This document shows, piece after piece, positions 50,965 to 59,066 of a stretch of DNA of 64,000 bases (positions are counted from its first letter, which is position 1; the number at the start of each line of letters is the position of its first letter). The notes below the pieces were generated by a model, which saw nothing but the letters and a program-made list of their open reading frames with translations, was not told the DNA's origin and ran no database searches. Where the stretch lies: NCBI RefSeq assembly GCF_004000805.1, contig NZ_BILY01000007.1, forward strand, positions 62,001 through 126,000, written 5' to 3'. The position numbers were made by a program, and so were the translations under genes. This DNA comes from Paenibacillus glycanilyticus NBRC 16618. Its GTDB lineage: Bacteria; Bacillota; Bacilli; Paenibacillales; Paenibacillaceae.

Positions 50965-52320
50965 ATGAGTTATGAATCGTATTTTTCGGAACGTAGAGAG
51001 CAGCAGCTGGAGGAGCTTAAAGAGTTTTTGAGAATTCCAAGCATTTCGGCGCTGTCTGAGCATAAGCAGGACATGGTTAAAGCGGCCGAATGGGTGGCAG
51101 GCAAGCTTGAGGCAGCTGGCCTTGAGAACGTAAAGATTCATCAGACGGCCGGACATCCGATCGTATATGCCGATCATCTTCATTCGCCGGGCAAACCAAC
51201 GGTCCTTGTCTATGGCCATTATGACGTGCAGCCGGTCGATCCGCTTCATTTGTGGGAGACGCCTCCGTTTGAACCAACCGAACGTGACAGCAAGCTGTAT
51301 GCGCGCGGGGCAACGGACGATAAAGGGCAGGTATTCTTGCATATCAAAGCTGTTGAGGCCTTGCTGAAACAAGAACAGCAGCTCCCGGTTAACGTGAAGT
51401 TCTGCATCGAAGGCGAAGAAGAGATTTCAAGCCCTAGCCTGCTGACTTTCTTGAACGAGAAGCAGGAGCTGCTCGCAACCGATGCCGTGCTGATCTCGGA
51501 TACTTCCCTTATTGAAAAAGGCAAACCTGCCATCTCGACGGGTCTGCGCGGACTTTGCTCGCTCGAGTTGACCATTAACGCGTCGAACACGGACCTGCAC
51601 TCGGGTACATACGGCGGCGGCGTTCCAAATGCGCTCCATGCGATGGTTGAATTGCTGGCATCTCTGCATGACAAGCAAGGCCGCATTACGGTGGAAGGCT
51701 TCTACGAAGGCGTTCCCGAGCTGACGGCAGCCATGCACGAAGAGTTCGAGAAACAGAAATTCAACGAAGAGCAGCTGAAGAAAACGCTTGGACTCGGCAG
51801 CTTGTACGGAGAAGAAGGCTATACGTTTGTAGAGCGCACCGGCGCCCGTCCAACGCTCGAGCTGAACGGCGTATGGGGCGGCTTCCAAGGCGAAGGCACC
51901 AAGACGGTTATTCCGAAGGAGGCGCATGCGAAAATCACCTGCCGCCTAGTTGGCCAGCAGGACCCGCAGCGCATTCTGGATGCGATCATCGCGCATCTTC
52001 ACTCGAACGTGCAGCAGGGCGTGAAGTTAACCGTGAAGCCGGGCGAAAAAGCGCGCGCCTTCGATATGGATCCGTCGATCCCGCTTCTGCAAACGGCAGC
52101 GGACGCATACGAAGCGGTATACGGCACACGCGCGTTGTTCACCAAGGACGGCGGTTCGATCCCGATCGTCGAGACCTTCTCCCGCCAGCTGTCGGCACCC
52201 GTTATCATGATGGGCTTTGGCCTGCCGGACGAGAATCTTCATGCTCCCAACGAGCATTTCAACCTCGAGAACTTCGACAAAGGGCTGCTGACCATCGTGG
52301 AGTTTTTGAAACGAGTATAA
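50965..52320 (+). CDS. M20-family dipeptidase (CNDP-like)
   Basis: 451 residues. Zinc-site motifs of M20 dipeptidases are intact: VYGHYDVQPVDP, ARGATDDKGQ and CIEGEEEISSPSL, with the lid-domain segment NASNTDLHSGTYGGGVPNAL and the C-terminal NEHFNLENFDKG with its histidine. The protein has no signal, so it acts on peptides in the cytosol. Length and motif spelling fit the carnosinase-like dipeptidase group rather than PepV or ArgE. GGGAGGT lies about nine bases before the ATG. It is preceded by a leader hairpin element and follows trpB after a terminator, so it has its own promoter. Confidence 0.93.
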   Translation: MSYESYFSERREQQLEELKEFLRIPSISALSEHKQDMVKAAEWVAGKLEAAGLENVKIHQTAGHPIVYADHLHSPGKPTVLVYGHYDVQPVDPLHLWETPPFEPTERDSKLYARGATDDKGQVFLHIKAVEALLKQEQQLPVNVKFCIEGEEEISSPSLLTFLNEKQELLATDAVLISDTSLIEKGKPAISTGLRGLCSLELTINASNTDLHSGTYGGGVPNALHAMVELLASLHDKQGRITVEGFYEGVPELTAAMHEEFEKQKFNEEQLKKTLGLGSLYGEEGYTFVERTGARPTLELNGVWGGFQGEGTKTVIPKEAHAKITCRLVGQQDPQRILDAIIAHLHSNVQQGVKLTVKPGEKARAFDMDPSIPLLQTAADAYEAVYGTRALFTKDGGSIPIVETFSRQLSAPVIMMGFGLPDENLHAPNEHFNLENFDKGLLTIVEFLKRV

Positions 52321-52469
52321 CTAGACATAGGGGGAAAGCTCCAACTTACCATCCCCGCAATTCTGTTGAGTCTCAAGCCGTTTGAGGTCAGGCCGAAAGA
52401 AGTCGTAAAAAGCCGGGTGGGTATATGCCCCTTCCGGCATCGGCATAACGGGAAGACTAATTGCTACCT

Positions 52470-52649
52470 TGCACGAAGTGCAGCATATTCCGCGTAAATG
52501 AGCCGTTACGGAACTTTATGTTGCACGAAGTGCAGGATTTTTCGCTAAATTGAGCTTTCATAGATCGTTTTTGCCTCCTTATCCTGCATAATGTGCAGGA
52601 TAAGGTTGGCTATTAAGCTAAATAGCGTTTTTATGCTGTAAATAGTGCA
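52470..52649. repeat. Four-palindrome array B (52/63/52 spacing)
   Basis: Cores TGCACGAAGTGCA (52470), TGCACGAAGTGCA (52522), TGCATAATGTGCA (52585) and TGTAAATAGTGCA (52637) are centred at 52476, 52528, 52591 and 52643. Flanks such as GGATAT, CGC, TAAAT and GAGC recur between the loci A and B. The third core extends to 12-bp perfect arms (CCTTATCCTGCA). It occupies the gap 52321-52703; nothing else is seen in that gap except the terminator at 52664. Confidence 0.8.
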
Positions 52650-52663
52650 ATGTAATTGGCAAT

Positions 52664-52698
52664 ATACAAAAAAGCAGCCCGCATGGGCTGCTTTTTGT
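52664..52698 (-). terminator. Terminator of metQ-like gene
   Basis: Perfect AAAAAGCAGCCC / GGGCTGCTTTTT arms with a four-base loop, just after the stop at 52704. The symmetry of A and T runs makes it usable from both sides. Confidence 0.92.
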
Positions 52699-52703
52699 AT
52701 CTA

Positions 52704-53549
52704 TTAAAACGCCGGAAGCGCGATATCGCTGTAATTGTCTTCGAGGAATTTCTTTACTTCAGGGCCCGTCATCCGCTCTGCCAGCTTTTGAATCGCCGGG
52801 GAGTTTACGTTGTCCTCGCGTGCGACCAAAGTAATCACGAAGTCGGATTCGCTGCCTTCTTTGATCAAAGCGTCCTTCTTAGGCGTCAGACCAAGCGGCT
52901 TTGCGTAAGCCGGCGTCATGAGCACCATGTCTACGTCATCGATGATGCGGGCCAGCATAAGCAGGTCCACTTCTTTGAATTTATACTTATGCGGATTGTC
53001 TACGATATCCGCCTGCGTGGCTTTAATCCCTACTCCCTCTTTTAGCTTAAGCAGGCCGTTGTTCTCCATCATGACAAGCGAGCGTCCGATATTGGACGGA
53101 TCGTTGGCAATCGCGATGGTAGCTCCATCCGGCAGATCCTCGATTTTTTTATACTTTTTCGAGTAGCCGCCGTATACCGCATTGTAGATCGCTTTAACCG
53201 GTACCAGGTTAGCCTTGTTGGTTGCGTTGAAGTCGTTCATATACGGAACGTGCTGGAAGAAGTTCGCGTCAACCTCTTTATGCTGAAGAGCCGTGTTCGG
53301 CTGTACGTTATCCGACAGGGTTTCAATCTCCAGATTAATGCCGTCCTGCTTCAAGAGCGGCTTCACCAGCTCCAGAATCTCGCTCATCGGCGGGATGAGA
53401 ACCGCTACCTTCAGGTTCACTTCCTGTCCGGCTTTTCCTTCGTTTGTTGCCTGATTGTCTTGCTTGTCTGGCTTATTATTTTGACCGCATCCCGCGACAA
53501 TCGCCACAAGGAGTGCGAGCATGACGAGCCCGATTAATTTACTTCTCAC
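52704..53549 (-). CDS. metQ: MetQ/NlpA-family methionine-binding lipoprotein
   Basis: 281 residues. A lipobox (LLVAIVAGC, Cys about 21) marks a lipoprotein. The NlpA pattern follows: EILELVKPLLKQDGINLEIE, QHKEVDANFFQHVPYMNDFN, TIAIANDPSNIGRSL and a C-terminal VKKFLEDNYSDIALPAF. It delivers methionine (often D-methionine too) to MetNI. No metN or metI is adjacent, so it is an orphan binding protein here. The start is GTG, eight bases after GGAGG. No S-box or T-box leader is recognised upstream. Confidence 0.9.
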   Translation of the reverse strand: MRSKLIGLVMLALLVAIVAGCGQNNKPDKQDNQATNEGKAGQEVNLKVAVLIPPMSEILELVKPLLKQDGINLEIETLSDNVQPNTALQHKEVDANFFQHVPYMNDFNATNKANLVPVKAIYNAVYGGYSKKYKKIEDLPDGATIAIANDPSNIGRSLVMMENNGLLKLKEGVGIKATQADIVDNPHKYKFKEVDLLMLARIIDDVDMVLMTPAYAKPLGLTPKKDALIKEGSESDFVITLVAREDNVNSPAIQKLAERMTGPEVKKFLEDNYSDIALPAF

Positions 53550-53751
53550 TTTCCATTCCTCCCGATTATATCCGGCTGGCTTTATTATCTCTCTCTGCCT
53601 TATTTGGCAGTCAGCAGCCTGTAAGACCCAAGTCTAAGCGAGTCCTATTCATAAATCAATCTAGAGATTCGCTCGCACTGTTCGCAATTCGGAATATGAA
53701 ATATAATATAGAAAATAGAGATACGAACGGCTTGGAATGGAGGAACCTACT

Positions 53752-54699
53752 ATGTCATTTACTGCACAAGAACTCGAATTAATAAATCGCCAGCTCCCTG
53801 TTTGGGTAGAGGCGAGCAAAGTCCGTTCCGCCTACGGCAAGACGGCCTCCTATATTCCGGAATTGGCCAAAGCTCCGCAGCATGCGCTTGGCATCCATAT
53901 GATCGATACAAGCGGGCAAGCTGTTTCGGCCGGCGATTGCGGCCTGGCTTTTACGATGCAAAGCATCTCTAAGGTGTATACGCTTATTCTCGCCCTGATG
54001 GACAACGGGGAAGAAGCCGTCTTTCAAAAGGTCGGCATGGAGCCGACCGGAGACAACTTCAATTCCATGCTGAAGCTGGAGCTTGTCCGTCCCGGCATCC
54101 CGTTCAATCCGCTGATCAACGCCGGCGCTATCGCCATATCTTCTTTGATTCACGGCCGGAATTCGGCTGAGAAGTCCTCACGCATTCTCTCCTTCTTCCA
54201 GTCGCTTGCAAGCAACGATACGTTAACGTACGACATGGACGTATACAAATCCGAATCGGATACCGCCAATTTGAACCGTTCAATGGCTTATCTGCTGAAG
54301 GACAACGGCGTTCTGGAAGGACAAGTCGAGGATGTGCTGGACGTCTATTTCCGTCACTGCTCGATTCAGGTTACCTGCAGCGACTTGGCCCGAATGGCCC
54401 TGGTCCTCGCAAACAACGGCACCGATCCGGTAACAGGCGTCTCCCTTATCCCCCGCCGGTATGTGCAGATCGCGAAGACCTTTATGATCACCTGCGGAAT
54501 GTACAACGCATCCGGCGAATTCGCCATCCAGGTAGGGCTTCCCGCAAAAAGCGGCGTGTCCGGCGGAATCCTGACGATGGTGCCGGGAAGGCTTGGCATC
54601 GGGGTAATTGGTCCGGCTCTTAACTCCAAAGGCAACAGCATCGCCGGCGTCCATCTTCTTGAGACCCTTTCGCGCGAGTTGGATTGGAGTTTATTCTAG
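53752..54699 (+). CDS. glsA: Glutaminase (serine-dependent beta-lactamase fold)
   Basis: 315 residues, the standard length. It converts glutamine to glutamate and ammonia. The Ser-x-x-Lys catalytic motif is SISK (about 71-74) in AFTMQSISKVYTLILAL; GMEPTGDNFNS, NPLINAGAIA, MITCGMYNASGEFA and LPAKSGVSGGI complete the family pattern. An upstream in-frame ATG at 53737 falls before the ribosome site; GGAGG lies eight bases before the ATG at 53752, which is the start. It is followed directly by the palindrome array at 54719-54925. Confidence 0.95.
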   Translation: MSFTAQELELINRQLPVWVEASKVRSAYGKTASYIPELAKAPQHALGIHMIDTSGQAVSAGDCGLAFTMQSISKVYTLILALMDNGEEAVFQKVGMEPTGDNFNSMLKLELVRPGIPFNPLINAGAIAISSLIHGRNSAEKSSRILSFFQSLASNDTLTYDMDVYKSESDTANLNRSMAYLLKDNGVLEGQVEDVLDVYFRHCSIQVTCSDLARMALVLANNGTDPVTGVSLIPRRYVQIAKTFMITCGMYNASGEFAIQVGLPAKSGVSGGILTMVPGRLGIGVIGPALNSKGNSIAGVHLLETLSRELDWSLF

Positions 54700-54718
54700 A
54701 GTTATGAGAGAAGTTTCG

Positions 54719-54925
54719 AGCCCAATAAGACCCTGTGAGGGTCCTATTGGGCTGTTTAAGGCTGTTACATTAATTGATAAGACCCTGATGGGGGCTTATA
54801 CTCAACCACAATGCGTATTTTCACCGATTATTCTGCGTTTCGCAAACGAATAAGACCCCGCGAGGGTCTTATGTAGCTGGCCGCTACCCTATTTTTATTA
54901 GATAAGACCCTGACAGGGTCTTATC
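54719..54925. repeat. Four-palindrome array C (52/73/52 spacing)
   Basis: Four palindromes of the ATAAGACCC-N-GGGTCTTAT type are centred at 54736, 54788, 54861 and 54913, spaced 52, 73 and 52 bp. The last has perfect 11-bp arms (GATAAGACCCT). The first, extended to AGCCCAATA/TATTGGGCT, may also end glsA transcription. No coding sequence is supported in the gap 54700-55077. Confidence 0.75.
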
Positions 54926-54983
54926 TTGGCTACAACGCATGTACACTTTTTATACCTATACCCCACCCACATAGTGTCCTTAA

Positions 54984-55009
54984 CTTAAGGTCCCCTAAGG
55001 GACCTTAAG
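54984..55009. repeat. CTTAAG palindrome, copy 2
   Basis: Perfect 11-bp arms (CTTAAGGTCCC / GGGACCTTAAG) around a four-base centre. It has nearly the same sequence as the element at 25571-25597 and again sits in an intergenic gap. Confidence 0.75.
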
Positions 55010-55011
55010 CC

Positions 55012-55070
55012 AAAAATAAAAGGGATGTACGTAGCCCCGAGTCCCAGACTCGGCAGGCTACGCGCATCCC
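55012..55070 (-). terminator. Terminator of the HNH gene
   Basis: A long stem (GGGATGCG..CGTAGCC arms and an inner CCGAGT/ACTCGG tip) is followed on the minus strand by TTTTATTTTT. It begins 7 bases after the HNH stop codon. Confidence 0.85.
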
Positions 55071-55077
55071 ACCCTAC

Positions 55078-55869
55078 TTAAAGCTCCCGCATAAATTCGT
55101 CAATATCTTTATCCGCTTTGGACTGATTACACTCATTGCAGGCGCATACACAATTATCAGGCGTGGTATGGCCGCCCTTTGCGCGCGGCAGCATATGGTC
55201 GATGGTATCGCCGTATTGCCCGCAGAAATGGCAGGTGTAATTGTCTCTTGTCAGGATATAGCTCCGGAAATCCTTGTTGCTGAACAATCGGCGTATCGTG
55301 GTCCGGTTCACGATAACGGCAGCCCGCTCCTTCACGAGCGTAACCGCAAGCTCCAGTTCAATCTCCTGGTGCCATCGCCGTCCTTTATCGGTCTTGCCGC
55401 GCATCCAGACCGTTCCTTTGCGCGTCGTCCGCAGCAGACTGGCATCCGTCGGCGAATAATTCGCCGGCAGCGGACGGGGACGGTATTTCCCGCCGGCTAA
55501 GGCAGTCCGCGCCGGAGCTTTGGACGGTCTAGGCCGCTTTGGTGCCACGGCAGGAGCAGCTGCCGCAGCTGGCTCTGAAGCGGCAGCCGGCCCAACGGCA
55601 GGCTTAGCTTGGCTTGCCGGCACGGCCTCAACCGCCTCGGGCATCGCAGCCAATGGCGCTGCCGGCTGAACCGCCGCCTCTTGATTAGCGGCAGACACCG
55701 TAATCGGCGCGGTAATCCGGCTTCTTGTTTTCCGGCAGCTGCGGCATGAACCGCGCCGCGAAGCCGGTCCCGAACGTCTGCCCGTACGGCGGAGAAAATC
55801 CGTCACCGGCTTTTGCTCCAGGCAATGCACGCATTGCTTATATTGAGTCGTTTGCAAGTTATCGGTCAT
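55078..55869 (-). CDS. HNH endonuclease with N-terminal zinc-ribbon-like segment
   Basis: About 263 residues. A cysteine-rich N-terminus (CVHCLEQKPVTDF, CRSCRK) resembles a zinc ribbon. A low-complexity Ala/Pro linker of about 70 residues follows. The C-terminal HNH nuclease has the two CxxC pairs and the catalytic core: RDNYTCHFCGQYGDTIDHML, PRAKGGHTTPDNCVCACNEC, NQSKADK. This resembles the HNH proteins found singly in many Bacillota chromosomes rather than restriction enzymes. The start is unclear. The ATG at 55869 has no ribosome site next to it; AAGGCGG lies about 25 bases upstream, with a GGGTG/CACCC hairpin between them. A GTG at 55893 is an alternative but abuts that site. Confidence 0.85.
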   Translation of the reverse strand: MTDNLQTTQYKQCVHCLEQKPVTDFLRRTGRRSGPASRRGSCRSCRKTRSRITAPITVSAANQEAAVQPAAPLAAMPEAVEAVPASQAKPAVGPAAASEPAAAAAPAVAPKRPRPSKAPARTALAGGKYRPRPLPANYSPTDASLLRTTRKGTVWMRGKTDKGRRWHQEIELELAVTLVKERAAVIVNRTTIRRLFSNKDFRSYILTRDNYTCHFCGQYGDTIDHMLPRAKGGHTTPDNCVCACNECNQSKADKDIDEFMREL

Positions 55870-55921
55870 CGGTAGTGCCGGGTGTTCGAGCACCCGCCTT
55901 TCACCCCATTACCCTTTATAA

Positions 55922-56878
55922 TTACAGCTTCATCCGATAGATCGGTTTATTCTCCAGTCCGCGGACAACAGGCGTCCATGGCTCGCTTTCCGGAGTTGTC
56001 TGGAGGGCATCCTCGACCATTTGAAGCTTGGCGTCCATCGCATCGATATGATGCAGCGCCACGGCTTCCGCCGTTTGCGGCTGAACGGGACTCCCCCACT
56101 CTCCCAGATTATGATGAGACAGCACCATATGCTGCAATCCCAGCACTTTTTCCGAATCCAAATTAATATTGCAGCGGATGGCCGCTTCCGTAATCCAAGT
56201 GGACGCCAGCGAAATATGTCCCATCAGCTTACCCGAAAGGCTGTAGTCGGATACGATGCCAAGCTGCGCGATCATCTCCTCGGGCTTGGCGATATCATGA
56301 AGAATTATGCCGGCTTTAAGCAGATCCGCGTTCAGGAACGGCCGCTGCTTGCACAGAAATTCCCCGATCTCCAGCATTCTGGCCATATGGTAAGCAAGTC
56401 CGGCAAAATACGCATGATGATGCGTCTTGGCTGCCGGGTAATGCGTCAGCTTTTCCTCCACCTTCGACACGCAATAAGCGACAATCGCCTTAATCTCCGT
56501 ATCTTGAATACTGTCCTTCGCTTTATAAATCGTATCGATAAGTTCATTGGAAGCAACCGGCGCCGAACGGATAAAGTCTGTCAGCGTAATGCCGTCTGCC
56601 TCTACCGCGGGACGCATGCGCGAAATCTTGATCTGAAGCTTCTCGCGGTACAAATGGACAACCCCCTGCACCTTAACGAGTCCCATCGTGAAAAAGGTTT
56701 CTTTGTCCTGCGAGGAGACATCCCAAAACTTAGCCCCCAGCTGCCCCGTACTATCGGCTAGTACAATATCGAAATAATCCTTTGGTGTTGTTGCATTGGT
56801 CTGCTTGACTTCCAGCTCTTTAAGCAAATAGAAGCCGGTAAAATCGTCCTGATTGCGAAGATCTTTAATTTGCGTCAT
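55922..56878 (-). CDS. yhaM: 3'-5' exoribonuclease YhaM
   Basis: 318 residues. An N-terminal OB-fold (KDYFDIVLADSTGQLGAKFW) binds nucleic acid. An HD-domain follows with HHHAYFAGLAYHMARM, LLKAGIILHDIAKPEE and MVLSHHNLGEWGSP holding the metal. YhaM trims single-stranded RNA and DNA from the 3' end and has a role in mRNA turnover. The ORF is open to 56941, but GAGAGGA lies before the ATG at 56878, and MTQIKDL is the usual beginning. Just after the HNH gene's upstream edge with a 52-bp gap; otherwise monocistronic. Confidence 0.95.
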   Translation of the reverse strand: MTQIKDLRNQDDFTGFYLLKELEVKQTNATTPKDYFDIVLADSTGQLGAKFWDVSSQDKETFFTMGLVKVQGVVHLYREKLQIKISRMRPAVEADGITLTDFIRSAPVASNELIDTIYKAKDSIQDTEIKAIVAYCVSKVEEKLTHYPAAKTHHHAYFAGLAYHMARMLEIGEFLCKQRPFLNADLLKAGIILHDIAKPEEMIAQLGIVSDYSLSGKLMGHISLASTWITEAAIRCNINLDSEKVLGLQHMVLSHHNLGEWGSPVQPQTAEAVALHHIDAMDAKLQMVEDALQTTPESEPWTPVVRGLENKPIYRMKL

Positions 56879-56982
56879 TCGTGTTCCTCTCTCCAGCTGC
56901 CCATAACACTTGCGCAAAGATGCCGTCGTTATGGGACACATGATGCTCCTATTATACTATGAAATGACGCGCTGCGGCGCGA

Positions 56983-57031
56983 TAAAAGAAAGAGGCTGTC
57001 CGCCCGACATTTTGTCGGATAGACAGCCTCT
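56983..57031 (-). terminator. Terminator of the small SLH gene
   Basis: AGAGGCTGTC / GACAGCCTCT arms with an inner CCGACA/TGTCGG stem, followed by TTTCTTTT on the minus strand, 13 bases after the stop codon. Confidence 0.9.
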
Positions 57032-57044
57032 GCCTTTTTTGCTC

Positions 57045-57752
57045 CTACGCTGTTGCCGGCGCCGAAGCCGCCGGTTCTTCGGGAGCCCCGGCTTCGCCGT
57101 TATCCTTATGCGTCTCTACAAATTCATGAGCCGCAAAAAGAATAGCAGCCGCTTCCGCGCGGTTTACGACTTGCTGCGGATGGAAATTGCCGTCCGCGTC
57201 AAGCGCAACGATCTTGTACAGCAGCGCGCGCTGAATCGTTCCTTGATAATCTACCGTTATATCCTTCTCATCCTGGATGTTGATGTACATCTTGATCAGC
57301 GGGTATTGGCCGGTTTTCTCAAGGGCCTGAACCAAATAATGAGCGAACTGCTCTCTCGTGAGCGGCTTATTCGGGTCGATGTCAGCCGGCAGATCCAGTC
57401 CGTTATAGTGCGCGATGACGAAGCTCTCCGCGTACCAGGCATCATTTTTCACATTGGTGAAAAAGCCGTCCGCGGTAGGAGCTTGATTGAAATCAATGGC
57501 GGCCAGGCTTAACTGCATCGTGCGGACGATCAGCTCAATCCCTTGCGCTCCCGTCAGGTTCTCTTCTGGATGGAACTCCGAGGAAGATACCCCTTTCACA
57601 ATGCCAAGCTCCTGGAGAGCTTCAATTTGAGCGCGGCTGCCAGTATTGGCGATGTCCGTAAAGCTGGAATGATCGGCGGCAAGCGCCTGGCCGGATAACG
57701 CTCCGAACAAGACAGCGGCGGAAATGGCCGCGGCAGTGATGCGTTTTTTCAT
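57045..57752 (-). CDS. Small exported SLH-repeat protein
   Basis: 235 residues. A signal peptide (MKKRITAAAISAAVLFGALS, cleavage near ALA-ADH) is followed by three SLH-like repeats (SFTDIANTGSRAQIEALQEL, WYAESFVIAHYNGLDL with LTREQFAHYLVQAL, and a degenerate third with QVVNRAEAAAILFAAHEF). A short Ala/Pro/Glu tail ends it. It consists only of SLH repeats, so it may be a wall-bound adaptor or may have lost binding in the third repeat. GGAGG lies ten bases before the ATG. The gene follows the MFS gene after 84 bp and could be separately transcribed. Confidence 0.88.
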   Translation of the reverse strand: MKKRITAAAISAAVLFGALSGQALAADHSSFTDIANTGSRAQIEALQELGIVKGVSSSEFHPEENLTGAQGIELIVRTMQLSLAAIDFNQAPTADGFFTNVKNDAWYAESFVIAHYNGLDLPADIDPNKPLTREQFAHYLVQALEKTGQYPLIKMYINIQDEKDITVDYQGTIQRALLYKIVALDADGNFHPQQVVNRAEAAAILFAAHEFVETHKDNGEAGAPEEPAASAPATA

Positions 57753-57836
57753 AATCGTATGTCCTCCTTCATCCTCTAAGCTGTGATATTGAACAGCTGT
57801 TCAAAGTTATGGACGAAGGTGCCTCGCTAAAGGTTG

Positions 57837-59048
57837 CTAAAAGCTGATTTCCCGCTTGTTCTTTTTGACGGCCGTCATCCTCATATACAAGTAAAGCAAG
57901 GTGAACCCGACCAGTCCGATTAACGCCATTCCCGTTCCCGTCCAATAGATGGACTTTGGCCCGACTTGCTGGAACAGATACCCGCCGAGAAATCCGGATG
58001 CGATTCCCGACAAGCCGCCCCATGTCAACGCATAGACCGCCTGCCCCGATGCCCGCAGCTCGCTGGGCACAAGAAGTGCCGTCAGCTGCGTACCGATATA
58101 GTAGAAAGCTCCAAACGTCAGACAATGCAGCGCCTGGATGAAAATAATCTGCTCCGCGTTGCCCGCTCCCGCCATGAGGAACCAGCGAAGCGCATACAGC
58201 AGGCTGACGAGAATCAGGCAGCTGACCATCGTCCGGGCATGCTTGGACAAGTACCGGTCAAAGAGCAGGAATACCGGAATTTCGAAGACGGAGGACAGAA
58301 AGGCTGACCAGCCCACAAGATCCGTATGCCCGCCAAGCTCCGTCATGTACAATCCGATAAACGTTGTGTTCATCGAGTTCGGAATCGAGATCAGAAGCCC
58401 GATTACGAGAAACACGAGAAACACCCTGTTGCCGAGCATCTGCCGGTAATTTACGCCCTGAGCCGTCTTTGGGGAGGATCCTCTTGGCAGGGTAAAAGCG
58501 AATCCGATCGCGATCAGCATCATAATCGTATACACCAGCCATAGCCGGCTGATGCCGATCTGCCCGAGTATCGGCCCCGTAACCAGAGCAAGTATCGCCC
58601 ATCCGCAGGATCCCCATAACCGGAATGCCCCGAACTTGTGGCGCGTCCCTTCGATGCTGTTCAGGATCAGGCTGTTGCTCTGCGAGAACAACGGCATCTG
58701 GAAAAAGAAAAAGAGCAGCATGCAGCCAAATATAAACGCGTAGGAATCGCTTAAAAAAACGAGCTGCATCGCGACAAGATTGCCGACCAGCATCAGAATA
58801 AGGATCAGCCGGATATTGCGAGTCCGGTCGCTTAAATAACCCCATAACGGGTTGGCAATAAGCGACACGATAGGGCCGCCTGCCATAAGAGCCCCGATCT
58901 TCAGCGGATTAATTCCGATCGACTGCAAGTAAAGGGCAAAAAACGTGCTGTAGACCGCTATCGTTCCGTAACTGAAAAAATTGAACGCCTTAATAAAGTG
59001 AAAGCTTCTTCTTTCTATTTTTCCTTCTATCTCACTCATGTTGTCCAT
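57837..59048 (-). CDS. MFS transporter (MFS_1-like/LacY-related)
   Basis: About 403 residues with twelve predicted helices. The N-terminal IKAFNFFSYGTIAVYSTFFA, GALMAGGPIVSLIANPLWGY, LSDRTRNIR motif A and GAFRLWGSCGWAILAL are typical of the MFS_1-like group that includes nucleoside and sugar symporters. It is the last gene of an operon with a Gfo/Idh/MocA oxidoreductase and a sugar isomerase, so the likely cargo is a sugar or inositol-type compound (inference). The start is ambiguous between GTG 59051, ATG 59048 and an ATG three codons on; AAAGCGG lies close upstream. Confidence 0.88.
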   Translation of the reverse strand: MDNMSEIEGKIERRSFHFIKAFNFFSYGTIAVYSTFFALYLQSIGINPLKIGALMAGGPIVSLIANPLWGYLSDRTRNIRLILILMLVGNLVAMQLVFLSDSYAFIFGCMLLFFFFQMPLFSQSNSLILNSIEGTRHKFGAFRLWGSCGWAILALVTGPILGQIGISRLWLVYTIMMLIAIGFAFTLPRGSSPKTAQGVNYRQMLGNRVFLVFLVIGLLISIPNSMNTTFIGLYMTELGGHTDLVGWSAFLSSVFEIPVFLLFDRYLSKHARTMVSCLILVSLLYALRWFLMAGAGNAEQIIFIQALHCLTFGAFYYIGTQLTALLVPSELRASGQAVYALTWGGLSGIASGFLGGYLFQQVGPKSIYWTGTGMALIGLVGFTLLYLYMRMTAVKKNKREISF

Positions 59049-59066
59049 CACCGCTTTCTTTGCAGC

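Noticed and set aside
53550-53736. S-box or T-box leader before metQ
   Set aside because: No T-box consensus, no specifier stem and no SAM-I core sequence could be found.
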